A stretch of DNA of 64,000 nucleotides from positions 4,384,267 to 4,448,266 of the forward strand of contig CM035171.1 of assembly GCA_020205615.1 (NCBI GenBank), read 5' to 3'. Position numbers and translations under genes: made by a program. Below the pieces are notes generated by a model. It had not been told where the DNA came from. It ran no database searches and was given only the letters and a program-made list of their open reading frames with translations. This stretch comes from Panax quinquefolius (lineage: Eukaryota > Streptophyta > Magnoliopsida > Apiales > Araliaceae). Shown here piece by piece: positions 11,105 through 22,850 of this stretch (position 1 is its first letter; each line of letters begins with the position of its first letter).

Positions 11105-13839
11105 TGACGCCCCAAAATTAGGTATACGTCACCCATCTTGGGTCGCCACTTACATGGTACATAAATTCAAATACAAACTTAATTATACATCCGTCGTGGT
11201 GTAACATACGACAATACATAAACCGAGAGTTCTAATAGGAATATTGTCATTTAGACAATATCCATACTCAAGGAGTCCTCATTACATTTATTGTCACACT
11301 ATTTAATGAGAATAGTGAGGACTACTAATGCTATCTTCGGGACCATCACTCTTTTTCCCGACTTCGTCAAACTATATTCTCATTTCTCAAGAGAACGGTG
11401 AAAGAAAGGGTGAGCTCAACTAGCCCAAAGAAGAAATATTATAACTAAGATAATGCGAGAATAAATTATCAATAGTCTTCAACAATGTTAAACCGATAAA
11501 ATACAATGACAACCGGTTTAAGCTGCAATGAAATATGCAATCCATTAAAAGAGTCAGTAGAAAATAAAGTCTACTATCTTTTAGGTTTTAAAAGGTTTTC
11601 ATCAATTTTTATCACTAAGACTCGGTTTAATGAATAAACCACAATATCTAATCATCCACGTACCACGGTCAAGGATTTTCATCAAATTATCAATGGTCAT
11701 GACTATATCGAATCACCCCGGTCATAATCATACCAAAAACTATCCATCATCATGACATTCTACGAGCCACCGAGGACTTTTATCACATCATTTATAACAA
11801 GCCATGATTATACCGAATGATCCTGGTCATAATCATACTAAGTTCATCTATGCACGTAAGCCAAAGATAACATAATATAACATGAGGATGATGACAATGA
11901 CATAATAATTCAATAAAACAAGTTCCAATTAATTAATTTATTCAGAACTAATAACGCCCAAATTGTCAACATGATCATCGCTTTGTAGAGTAAAATTCAA
12001 GAATGATCGGAAGAATATTTCCATGAAAGATCTTTGGATGAAACGCAAATATCAAGAATATTCTACTAATTTCATGGAGTATAGAAGTCAAAGTTTTAAC
12101 CAATGGGTATAATAAAGAATGGAATAACAAAGAAATCACCATGCATGCAGACTTGTGCATAGGCAAAGTTATTCCAATGAGAATAATAATAACGAGAACG
12201 GTCGGTGAAATTCACAACCGCAGCCAGGATGTTCCAATGAGAATAATAAAGATGGAACCAGATCCGGTGTAAAACACACAGATAGGATATTCCAACAGAA
12301 TGATAAAAGCGGAACCAGTCCGGTATAAAACATGAGACGAGGATGTTCCAACAGAATAATAAATAATAATAAAGACGGAATAATATAAGGATTTCACCAG
12401 TATAGTATAGGGAGTGATTATGTATAGGGTAGTCACATCTGTTATTCCAACAGAATAAATAAGAATGGAATAACATAAGGATTTCACCAAGTATAGGTAT
12501 GCCGTGATACAAAGTTATTCCAACCGAATAATAAAGAATGGAATAATGTAAGTTCTCTTCGTGAATAAGAAAGAATAACACCCCTTACGGTACAACAAAT
12601 AATATCCCTTACCTTAGAAGAGCTGAATATTGGAAAAGTGAAGTAGCGAATACTTTTCTTCTTTCTCTCTATAGTTTCTCTCTACAGAGTTTCAATGAAT
12701 TCAGTATGAAATAATGAAGGAATGAGCTTTCTATTTATAGAAAAGCGAGGGTGGCTCTTGGTGTTAACGAAGGGTCAAAATGACTCTTGGTAATATGAAG
12801 AGACAACTACTATTTCATGAAGGGTAATTAACCCTTGGAACAATAGAAGAGGCAGTTAACTCTTGGTAATATTGAAGGACAAACTACTATTTGCGAAGGG
12901 GTAATTATTATCGACGAAGGTAATTACTATGACGAAGGTAATTACTATTGAAGAAGGTAATTACTATTCAAGAAGGTAAATACTATTGATGAAGGTAAAT
13001 ACTATTGACGAAGGTAATTACTATTCACAAAGGTAATTACTATTCACAAAGGTAAATACTATTGACAAAGGTAAATACTATTGACGAAGGTAAATACTAT
13101 TCGATTGAAGGTAATTACTATTCACAAAGGTAATTACTATTCACAAAGGTAAATACTATTGACGAAGAGACTCTTAGATGATGACATATGGCCCCCCATA
13201 AAATAATCAAACTTACCACAAACGTCTCATGCGGACTCTTTATATACATCGAGGATTGAATAAATATTACCACAAATCATTTTATTTTTAATCAACACAT
13301 ATTTAATCTTTCAACAATTATTAATCATTTATAACTTGTCGTCTCAATTAATAATATAACATATTATACAGATGATACTGTGACAATAATTGAATCAATA
13401 ATATAAGAGATATGATGCAGCAATTACTGTAGTAATAATTGAGTATAGCTAAGTGACTTCTCGCGTAGGCATCAATAATCAAATGTAGTGTGCTACTACG
13501 CAACCACGCCAGACATCTTTATTTTTTTACCTAGGGTAGTTCAGCGGTTTTAACGGTAACACCTCTGCCGTTATTTTTATAGAAAGATAATTTTGTCGTT
13601 TTTCTAACTACGATAATACTTCCGTTGTGGGGTCCACCATCGATTGAGCCGTCGTATTCGAATATTCCCAAACAAAAAGAATATTCCAGACCAAACGAAT
13701 ATTTTATAACAACTTGCTTACTTTGCAAAATTTATAAATATTACCCACAACTATAACATTATATCAAATTTATTCCATAATATTCAAAAATAATATTTAT
13801 AGAAAATTCATCTTTATTTATAAAAGTTGGGGTCTTACG
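11105..13839 (-). mobile_element. Chromovirus LTR, 2.73 kb (second copy)
   Basis: The left end TGACGCCCC at 11105 is preceded by the primer-binding site. The right end GGTCTTACG at 13839 shows the terminal CA changed to CG. It holds the same two internal arrays as the first LTR. The two copies differ mainly by clustered short indels, so divergence time cannot be estimated safely by eye. Confidence 0.78.
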
Positions 13840-14160
13840 GTTGGCGTCTTTAATACCAATAGAGCCCAGTCAAATGTGCAATCTTCAAATCAAAGAATGC
13901 CAAAAATCATGAGGAATGATACATGTTGAATATTCAAAAAGCACAAAGTTAAAATATGCTTTTTAAAAAAAAGAGAAGGAGGGGACAGGGGTACCAAAAG
14001 GGGTTTAAAGCTACTGATAACAATAATTTTGTTTTTAAACAAACTGATGAATAAATAATTAGCCTGATTAATATACGTATATATATATATATGTATATAT
14101 GCATGGAAGATTAGGTCAGGTGATCATTAACATTATTTCAAACTCTAATTCAGCTAGGAA
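13840..14160. other. Spacer between LTR and Helitron A
   Basis: Non-coding, with an A/G-rich tract near 13965-14000 and a TA-rich stretch at 14077-14100. It may be interior sequence of Helitron C or older host DNA. Nothing else recognised. Confidence 0.4.
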
Positions 14161-14388
14161 CTAGATACAAACCCGCGCTTTGCGGCGAGATTATTCATTT
14201 TATTAATAATAAATTTATACATGCAATTAATAAATTAAAATATAATAAGAAGATGGTAGATTGTTGTGCGATTGTCAAATTTTAATAGCATATGTTATAT
14301 AGTGTTGCATAAAAATTTTATGTGCAAATACATATCCAAATATATAATTAATCTGATCACTAAACCCCCGAACATTACATATGATTTA

Positions 14389-14389
<1 letters not shown>

Positions 14390-14444
<55 letters not shown>
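14390..14444. repeat. (TG)n(TA)n microsatellite
   Basis: TGTGTGTG followed by about 21 TA units. A candidate length-polymorphic marker. The nearby ORF ending in repeated Tyr-Ile codons is only this repeat translated. Confidence 0.9.
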
Positions 14445-14447
<3 letters not shown>

Positions 14448-15369
14448 GTCTTGATAAAATATTTATAATGTAACCAATATGGTTAAAATGGGTAACTCTT
14501 TCATTCTAAAGCACTAACAAATATTTAGAAAGTGTCATTTACAATGTCATCGAATTGTTATATTGATATGATTGCTAGTGGTATATTTTAAGTCCATTAC
14601 ACATTACACAAACCTCACCAAGAGCCTCAAATATCCGACATATGTACTTGATGCATTTTGAAGAGTCCATGTATCTCAGATACGCTTACTTGCACCGTAA
14701 TTCTAACATCCAAACAAAAGGAAAAGCAAATAAAAATGTCTCGATTTTGGTCCTCGGACATAAAGGAAAGCACATGTTATATGTGAAAACTGAAAAGCAC
14801 GAGAATTAATAATTATGTTGGATCTTCATGTCAAACAAACACCATGTCCAAAAACATAGCAATATAGCATCGTGTCATACACAACACAATGTTATAGTTA
14901 AAGAATGAATACATTACCACATTAGTTTTTTTTTTATCAATTTTTGACAATTGTATAGGCACTCACAGTATTACTATACTACAAAAAAATATATTAATGA
15001 TGATGAAAATGATTTACCGGATACTAGTACTTAACAAATCATGAAAAGCCACAATCCATATAATAGAATGCAATAAATGAAGAAGCCATAAATATAAACA
15101 CCGTGGGATATAGTCCACAAAATGAAGCCATAGCCCCTCTCATTGAATGCACTGTCCCATAATCTGAAGGTACATATTCATATAACTCCTTTGCACTTTT
15201 AACAATATTTAGAATTATAGGGCGCAAAATTTTGTTGTGCTAAGCAGAATAAAATCCATGATGCACCTAAAATAATGCAAGAAGCATGCCAACAAAAATT
15301 TAACTCTGCCAAGAACTGCATACACCAAATTCATTGTCACATTACCATTGAAAAATATTAATTTGGGAT

Positions 15370-15660
15370 TAAAAAATAGTGCTTTTAGGAAATAATAATT
15401 AAATTAGAAGTGATAATATCGAGCAGTTGACATTACTAAAACAATTTAGATTTGTAGTGATTTAGTGGATTATAAATTTAAAATATTATTTTGGAATTAA
15501 AAAAGTAGTGATTTTAAAAGTTAATAATTAATTTAGTAATGATAATATTAGAGCAGTTAACATTATCGTAAGGTTTAGATTTTGTAGTGATTTAGGGATT
15601 ATAAAATCAAAATAATAATAATATAAAAACCGTTTAGATTGAGAAAATAGTGATTTATGA
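15370..15660. repeat. About 115-bp direct repeats in Helitron A
   Basis: Two to three degenerate units share TTTGTAGTGATTTAGGGATT, GATAATAT...GAGCAGTT and ACATTA. The downstream 15720-16030 region has further repeats of ATAATATTATGTTGTAATAT. No coding potential was seen. Confidence 0.6.
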
Positions 15661-17862
15661 GATTATAAAATAAACATAGTAAGTTATTATTGATATTATT
15701 TGTTATTTTAATATTTTTTAAATATTTTAAATCAGTATAATATTATGTTGTAATATAATTATAAATGGTATAATATTATGCTATAATATAATTAAATTAG
15801 TAATGATAATATCCGCATAGTTTAGATAGGTAGTTATTTTGTTATATACGTGTAGTATTATAATATTATACCATACATGTATGATATAATGTATGGTATA
15901 ATTATGAATGATATAATATTAGAAAAATAGTAATTTTAGGATATAATTATTTTAAATGTTTTAAACAATATAATATTATGTTGTAATATAATTGTAAATA
16001 ATATAATATTATGTTGTAATATAATTAAATTAGTTTGGGATGCACATTAATTATATAGAACATGTGTTACAATGTGGGAAAGGCACATGTAATAGATAAT
16101 AAATAATAGATAGATTTCATTCAAAATCTTACCACATCAGCACGGTCTCATATGAACTCACGTAAATTGTTCATTCCATTTTAATAAAATAATTAAACCA
16201 ATTTCAAGTTTCATGACAAAATTAATTATACTTCTAGTATCCCATAAAAAAATTCAGTTTAGATTCTTTTACTAATCAATTAGTGAAAATTACAATTTCA
16301 ATTCATGTAAATTAATTTAATAATGTAATAGTTGATTTCTTGAACTATTTTAAAAATATCGTTATTACAAAATTATTATTTTAAAGATAAAAATAAATAT
16401 CCACATGAATTTTAAATTGATTGAGTTTTCCATAAATTGGTTAAGCAAATAAATTTTCATATCTATAGAATCAATTTGCGTGGTTCAAATAATTGGAAGA
16501 ATTTTTGGAAGCTAATAGATTGAAGTTTTAAAATGAATATGGAAATAATTTTTAATTGCATGGAACTATGAAAAGTAGGTAAAATAAATAAAAGTCTAAT
16601 ATTAAAGGAAATTTACTTTTCAAATAATTAAAACTAATTTTTCATAAAAAGTAAGTTGGCCCTATCGTGTTTAAATTGATCTAATCTGGTTGTTGCCTAA
16701 GAGAGTTATCTAATTAATGGATCCTAAAATAACGTGACTGTTGATAATATCCATAAAATAAGGTGATCGGTATATATATCAAAGTAATTGTCAAGGGTAT
16801 TTTTGTCAAGGGCAATAAGAAGCATTAATTAAGATGGACATGTGTCAATTTTGTAGAATGACATGTCAATTTATTGTGTCATGTACTGTGATTTAGTATA
16901 TACTAGATACAAACCCGCGCGTTGCGGCGGGATTATTTAATTTTTTAATAATAAATATGTACATATAATTAATAAATTAAAATATAATAAGAATATGATA
17001 GATTGTTATCCAGATTAATCAACATGTCCTCAGCAAGCCATAAAAGAATGACACACAAATCAGATTATGATAAATCTGTAGACCAACAATTGGTGATAGA
17101 TAATTCCTCCTTGCAACTTGTATCTCTCTCTTGCGGATTGAAAAGGCTATAAGAAACCTTGCAGTGGATAACAACAATTATCTCATAACTCATTGTTTTT
17201 TCCACCATGTATGACATTCAAATAATATACGATCCAGCATAGCTCGAAGTATATCCAATTCTTGTCTTCATATAAGAATTGACCATCAATTTATCATAAT
17301 CATTTGAATGTCGAAAAGTCACTGGGGATCACAATAACTCGACAAGCCCAACCAGATGAACCATTACAACTCTAAAGTATGTATATGATGCAAGGTAAAC
17401 TAACAGGAGATATATGCCATCATGGAGTCTTGAGACAATTGAAAATAGATACAACAAAATAGTACGACAAGATCAACATATAGCATTAAGAATAAGATCC
17501 ACTAAAAATAATGAATTTTTTTAGCACGTGTTCAAGGTTCTACATTAAACTTTTAAAGAAATTTCATTAATTTCACCAAAAAGAACATTTCGTTAGATAA
17601 GTAGATTGTATGATTAATAACTAACTTTGATGAATCAGAACTTCAGTATCTTAGTATAAAAGAAATCACCAGCTAAGCCAGATGAAGAATTCAAATTCTA
17701 CAAATAAAATATAAGAATTTGTTTTATATAAAAAAAACACTGTGCCAAGGTAAAAATGTCTGAAATTAACAGGTCCAAGCCCAAGAACGTGCCTACGAAA
17801 ATCACATTGTAAAGTTTGTAAGAATGAGGAATATGAGCAAGTACTGCAAGTTTGTTTCACTT

Positions 17863-18138
17863 TCATCTCTGATGGACCTTTGCAGAAAGCTTGGATCCCA
17901 CCATCTGGAAGAGCCACAGGCATAGACATTTTTTTCTTGACATAATCGAATTTTTTCCATCTTTATTCATGACCACCTCAGAACTAGTATTTTGAAATAT
18001 AGCCTGCAAGAGAATGGTTGATACATCTGCTGCTATTTCTGAATGAAAGATATATCCACATTCACTTCCTTTCATCTCTTTAGCTTTTCCAAATATCCAT
18101 ATCTTATCAACAACCATATGATTAGTTGCAGTTTGCAC
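17863..18138 (-). pseudogene. Unrecognised captured exon-like segment
   Basis: An open stretch of about 91 codons with unbiased, gene-like composition, including SECGYIFHSEIAADVSTILL and QAIFQNTSSEVV, richer in GC than its AT-rich flanks. No family recognised. It may be one exon of the gene that also gave 18376-18908. Confidence 0.35.
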
Positions 18139-18375
18139 CGAACTGAAGCATCTTTAGCTGTCATTCATCTCAACATCTGAAGCCAGCAAACATAATGCAC
18201 AACAAATTCTTAAAATTAACTAAAGCAAGAAGTGTTGCTCAAATTAATTGTGTCCTTGAAAAGGGAACTTTACACTCTACAATGGGTAAAACCTAGTCAT
18301 GATACTCAAAGAGGTCCCTTTATTCTAAACAAAAGAACACAGCGATTATATTGAGCCGAGGAACAGTTGGTCGGC

Positions 18376-18908
18376 TCATAGATTGATAAGTAGAGAAATC
18401 AATATTTGAAGATACACAAAAAAAAAAGAAGCTCTAAAGCAACATTGTCTCTGGATTGTCAATGTAGCCCTTGAATGTGTACTTTCAGGAGAATGATGTA
18501 TCCGACTTAAATTTACTGACCCAGACTTGATCAACTCTGGCATCACTGCCTCACATGCCCCAGAAGACACATCAGAAAAAAGCAAGGGATCACACTTATT
18601 TTCAATCAACTTCTTCCCCTCATTGTTGGAAGAATGACTGCCTCCAGGACTGCCTCCTGTAAATCACTTGACATGTCAACATCCTCGTTATAATCTGGGA
18701 CTGCACTCTCCGCCTCTTGCGCATCACTACACGAAGCAAGCCCGCCAGGTTTATCATCATTTGAAGCAGCTTTCTCAGTATCATATGTTTGAACAACCTC
18801 GAGGCTCTCCAAGTTGCAAGATATTACTTTCTCCCGATTTATGGCTCCAATTTCTTCCCTCTGCTTCTTATAAATAGACATGGCTTTCTGCAAGTTGAAA
18901 CAAAACAT
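18376..18908 (-). pseudogene. Unrecognised captured exons (acidic Ser/Glu-rich protein)
   Basis: The segment at 18620-18895 reads MSIYKKQREEIGAINREKVI then a charged tail (AQEAESAVPDYNEDVDMSSD). A second open block at 18420-18640 in another frame reads NKCDPLLFSDVSSGACEAVM. Either an intron acceptor near 18660 (TTTACAG) or a frameshift links them. Low-complexity acidic composition suggests a nuclear or regulatory protein, but no domain was recognised. Confidence 0.4.
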
Positions 18909-19278
18909 ATAAAAATAATCATGAAAGATCTATTCAACTTTGCAAAATCCTTGACAATATTCTTAGTCATTTGTTTATAAGAGATAATAATCAGATACAT
19001 GAAGGGGGAAATATTATAAACTCAAACACACAATTCCAAGTATATTATTGACGCATTTAAACATTTAAATAAAAATTCCATAGGGCAAAAAAGATAGTTG
19101 AACTCTAGAAGCATTTCTAACCCACAATTCCAAGTATATGCATACTTTTCTTTTAGTGAGGGCCCATCTCAGAGTTCATCGAATGAGACGTGTACTGCAT
19201 TTGCAATTCCTATACAAGCATTTTTTAAACAGATAGGTGACTACACTTGCATCCTATACAAGCATTTTTTTATATATA

Positions 19279-19536
19279 CTACCCATGTTTCAAATTATAA
19301 GATCATTTTTGACTTTTGAAAGTCAATTTGAGTCATTTTCAAACTCAAAATTTAGATGATTCATTAAAATTATGAAACAATAAATATTACAACAATGAGT
19401 AATATTTTTAGATAGTTTACAATATTAATTAATGTATTGATTAAAATTAAATGAATTCATGTCAAAATTTTGAGTTTGAAAGTGTTTTAAGTTAAATTCA
19501 AAAGGTCAATAATGATCTTATAGTTTAGAATGGGAG
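19279..19536. mobile_element. Stowaway-type MITE inside Helitron B
   Basis: 258 bp bounded by TA at 277-278 and 537-538. The inverted ends are CTACCCATGTTTCAAATTAT and CTCCCATTCTAAACTATAAG (read inward from each side), and complementarity continues inward (AAGATCATTTTTGAC against AAGATCATTATTGAC). It folds as one long imperfect hairpin, typical of Tc1/mariner-derived MITEs. Confidence 0.75.
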
Positions 19537-19917
19537 TACATATAAGGACATTCTAGACCAACATTTTTTCTAGAGGTAAAGTAGAATTTTAAAAGCTAGA
19601 CAGAACATAATTTGTATCCACCAAACCCCCTGGCTGATATGAAACCCCCAAAAAAAACTATGGTTTTCAGCTACAAAAAAATACTAAATATAATTATAGG
19701 ACTGGAAAAAAAATAACACCAAAACCTATAAGTTTAGCACCATTGAGTTACTCGTAACAAAAACTACTCCAAAATGAGGGCCACATTGAACAAATAGTAG
19801 TGAAAGTGGTGACACGTGAAATGAATAAGCAAAGCATCAAACATAAACACATGATTAAATGATCACAATAATCAAAATAGTGACGACTCATCATGCAATG
19901 AATCCAAGTATGCATAC

Positions 19918-20219
19918 CATTTTCACCAACTGTAACATTTCCGAGATCGCCAGTATGAGTATCTCATCCTTAGGAGCGCCATGCTCTTTGCCAGGAGGGT
20001 TATAATGTGGTCCTGCAGATTAACATGATCAAGAGAAGAAATATAAAAATCGTTGCATTCTTTTAATTGCCATTGTCAAAAGTACAGAAAAATTCAAGTA
20101 CATGGGTGAAATTTACCAGTTGACATGCAACCATCTGTTGTATCACCAAGAGCATGGACATGAAAACCATGAAGTCTGGGTGCAAGGCCAGAAAAGGCTT
20201 CCATTAACTATAGTTAGAC
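19918..20219 (-). pseudogene. Captured Cu/Zn superoxide dismutase fragment (two exons)
   Basis: SOD1-type enzymes dismute superoxide. Exon a (20117-20219, acceptor CTCAG, donor G|GTAAAT) encodes TIVNGSL then, after one extra [21 protein letters not shown] followed by GCMSTG. Exon b (19918-20012, acceptor TGCAG, donor G|GTATGC) encodes GPHYNPPGKEHGAPKDE then, after one missing base, THTGDLGNVTVGENG. The copper ligands HVH and the bridging His of KEHGAP are present, as are zinc-region His and Asp. HVHALGDTT resembles the cytosolic form. Upstream N-terminal and downstream C-terminal exons are absent. Two one-base shifts and missing exons make it a pseudogene fragment in minus orientation, the same as Helitron B. 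Confidence 0.88.
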
Positions 20220-20627
20220 CTGAGGCACAAGAATAGGATCTACCAAATTAAGCTTAGTATGCTCCTTTATAATGGATTTTTATTTTTTGGATTATAATAT
20301 ATATATATTAGATGAAAAAAGAATATATGTACAGGGAAAGAGTAGTTCACCCACAAAATAAAAATAAGAAGTGAAAAGAAAAATAATTTGAACCGGATAA
20401 ACAACAAATCCTCCAACAAACAGGGCATTAAGATCCTTGAGGACACACTCTACAAACACAAAGCAGATATAGAAGGAACAAATGAAACAAAAAGAAAAGC
20501 TTCACCTACTTCTATTTTGTATTAGGAGAATTAGCCAGCGCATCAGAGATTCTGTAATCAATGGTAATCCAAGTCACCCACCACGAAAGTAAGTCAAAGG
20601 GTTTTAGAAAACAATTACTTATGGATC

Positions 20628-20777
20628 TCAGAAATCCATAAGATCTTTCATGCTATTGACAACCTCTTGTAACGAATGATCCAGTTGTAGTGATAAAACA
20701 TTGCTCTTGTAACGAAAAACCCATGATGGTGTTCCAGTTTCAATAGTTACCAAGGCAGCTCCAAGATTAGTGCTTAC
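20628..20777 (-). pseudogene. Unrecognised captured exon ending in a stop
   Basis: About 48 codons read TNLGAALVTIETGTPSWVFR then YKSNVLSLQLDHS and end at TGA (628-630). The composition is protein-like and the block may begin at an AG near 20778. A WD-repeat-type strand pattern is possible but unproven. It lies between the SOD and ACR fragments, so it likely derives from a third gene. Confidence 0.35.
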
Positions 20778-20880
20778 ACCAGGACAGAGTAAAGTTTAAC
20801 AACAGATTACCCACAAAATGAATACAGTTTCTAAAAGTAAATCAAAACCGTCCATGAAAAGGTATCTAAGGATTAGAGGG

Positions 20881-20915
<35 letters not shown>

Positions 20916-21609
20916 CATAAATTTAAGGTTAAATTCAAGTATATATAGTACATTTCTTTTTAGATTAATAAGCACTGGTCAAATAACCCAACAATGAATT
21001 ACAATTTAAAAACTACGACAAAAATTTTACTTCAATTATTTATTTTACTATGAAGACAATAACCTTGGAGTAGGTAAGATTTGACCATGTCATCTCCCCT
21101 TAGAATGGGGGACAAAAGGAGTTGGCATTTAGTAACATAAAAAAAATCATATTTTTCTAAATTTAGTTGAGAAAAATGAGAGTCTATGTACAGAGTTATG
21201 CAACTGAATCTCAATTCTTAACCTACCATGACCATATATAAATTTAGGTTATAACCTATCAAATATTTTGGAAAAAGAAAACTTAAAAAAAAATCAGTAA
21301 GAAAATACTCAAAAAAATTCATGGTGCGACTGCCTAACACCGCAACATAAGTATTAAGAAAAGACGATAAAATGGGCATACTAAGCTGCTGTAAATTGAA
21401 ATAAGAATTAAGAGTCTAATCAATAATTGGTTGTATATATATATATATGATCGAATCACAAAAGAATATATGATCATAATCAGCAAAAGATCCAGTTGAT
21501 TACAGCTAAAAAATAGCCCAAAAAGATGATAAAATGTAAGCTTCAAGAAATTACTTCAGCTAAAAAATAGCCCCAAAAGATGAAAAAATGTAATATTCAA
21601 GAAATTTAC

Positions 21610-21853
21610 CATCCATGAACCATCTTCCATCTGAAGAAATGTAAGATTTCTTAATTGACAAGTTCAGATCTTTGAGAACTTGAACGGCTTCTAGAAGAAT
21701 TCCATGTTTTCTAGCACTATCAAGAAGATAATGGACAAATTAGTCAAAATGTCAAACTAATTTTGGACAAATAACTTTTGGGAAATTTAACAGAAGGTGA
21801 TACTTACCATAACGCGAGTGGCGTTGGAACAACCAGCATTATCGACTATGACC
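21610..21853 (-). pseudogene. Captured ACT-repeat (ACR) protein fragment, two exons
   Basis: Plant ACR proteins carry several ACT domains thought to bind amino acids. The 5' exon (21808-21853, donor ATG|GTAAGT) reads VIVDNAGCSNATRVM. The 3' exon (about 21610-21722, donor G|GTAAAT) reads [20 protein letters not shown] followed by [18 protein letters not shown]. Together these are the first ACT domain of the ACR family (consensus DNxxCxxAT...[15 protein letters not shown]...[11 protein letters not shown]). The natural acceptor before the DSARKHG block looks lost (CTTCTTGATAG). Only part of one of about four ACT domains is present. Confidence 0.85.
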
Positions 21854-22144
21854 CTGTAACAACATCAGGGGCAAGGAAATTTCTGGAAATAGTCAGGTGA
21901 AAAACTTCTAGAAAAATGGAATAAGAGTTGGACAAATTTCAAATTTGGGAACAAAATCAACTAAGTAACTCTTTACTGCCAAATATTGGTGTTAATATGG
22001 AAAATACTCCAAAAATTTGGAAACAAATCATGTCGAATATTTTATATAGAATTATCGGAAAAATTTCCATAGTGATATTCTCTAAAATATTGCAAGCAAT
22101 ATTACTTATCCACCCAAAGGTATATTGATAATATTATTTGACTG

Positions 22145-22236
22145 AATCTTTCTAGCACATACAATGGCTCTCATTCCTCCTGAAGACACAAAACTTGCAC
22201 CTGCTACACTTGACTGGCGGACTGCACCCTCCAAAT
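22145..22236 (-). pseudogene. Unrecognised captured exon
   Basis: After an acceptor-like CTTCAG at 22237-22242, an open block reads LEGAVRQSSVAGASFVSSGG then MRAIVCARKIQ. The left border is unclear. No family was recognised. Orientation matches the other captured pieces. Confidence 0.4.
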
Positions 22237-22627
22237 CTGAAGGCAAGCAACTGAGACAAAGTGAAAGTCAAATTAAATGTCATTTTGCACAACTGAAATG
22301 AAGGGTCAAAACCTGCAAGATTTTTAGCTTTCAACTTCTCAATAGTTCTATGTATTCTCCTATCCTACTTATCCGCAATGGATTCATGTGCTAATTAGAG
22401 AGAAATTAGCAAGCATAAACACATATATGGATGAAATGGTGACAAAATAATCATATCAATTATTGAGACCCATAGTTCATAGTCCATCTAAAATATATTT
22501 AGAGAAAACTGAAAAGGCTTCAGAGATTTTCCTAGCATAACATTTATCAAAGCTGGAAGGAAGGGAAGATTGCTCTTTTTTTAGAGCAAGATTAAACTTT
22601 AAATTGATACATATATACAAACATAAC

Positions 22628-22850
22628 CTGTAGTTTTAGAAGGGGGTTGAGGGCTAATTTTGGGTACCGGAGAAGAGAGGAGACCGGTAAGTAATTGTAT
22701 CTCCATGACGGAGACGAATCGCTTCATCTCGTCTAGATGGTCTCGAATCCCAACTCGGTGTCGTGCCTCGGTCTCGGCTAAACGGAGCCTCAGATCCTCC
22801 ACCGCCCTAGAAGGAGCTTTCGATGGCAATCGATGTGAACCGTAACACAT
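22628..22850 (-). pseudogene. Captured first exon of an unrecognised gene
   Basis: The open reading frame starts at ATG 22848-22850 and ends at a good donor (ACAG|GTTATG) at 22627. It is markedly more GC-rich than its surroundings. The product has a charged helical part (AVEDLRLRLAETEARHRVGI) and a Pro/Ser tail (SSPVPKISPQPPSKT). The helix could be a coiled coil. It is the capture nearest the Helitron 5' end, so a Helitron transcript could start upstream of it. Confidence 0.45.

Noticed and set aside
14266..14454. ORF ending in alternating Tyr-Ile
   Set aside because: It is the (TA)n microsatellite translated.
15039..15227. 62-codon ORF in Helitron A
   Set aside because: Protein-like text in part, but no recognised family, no splice borders and no neighbours; not enough to call a captured exon.
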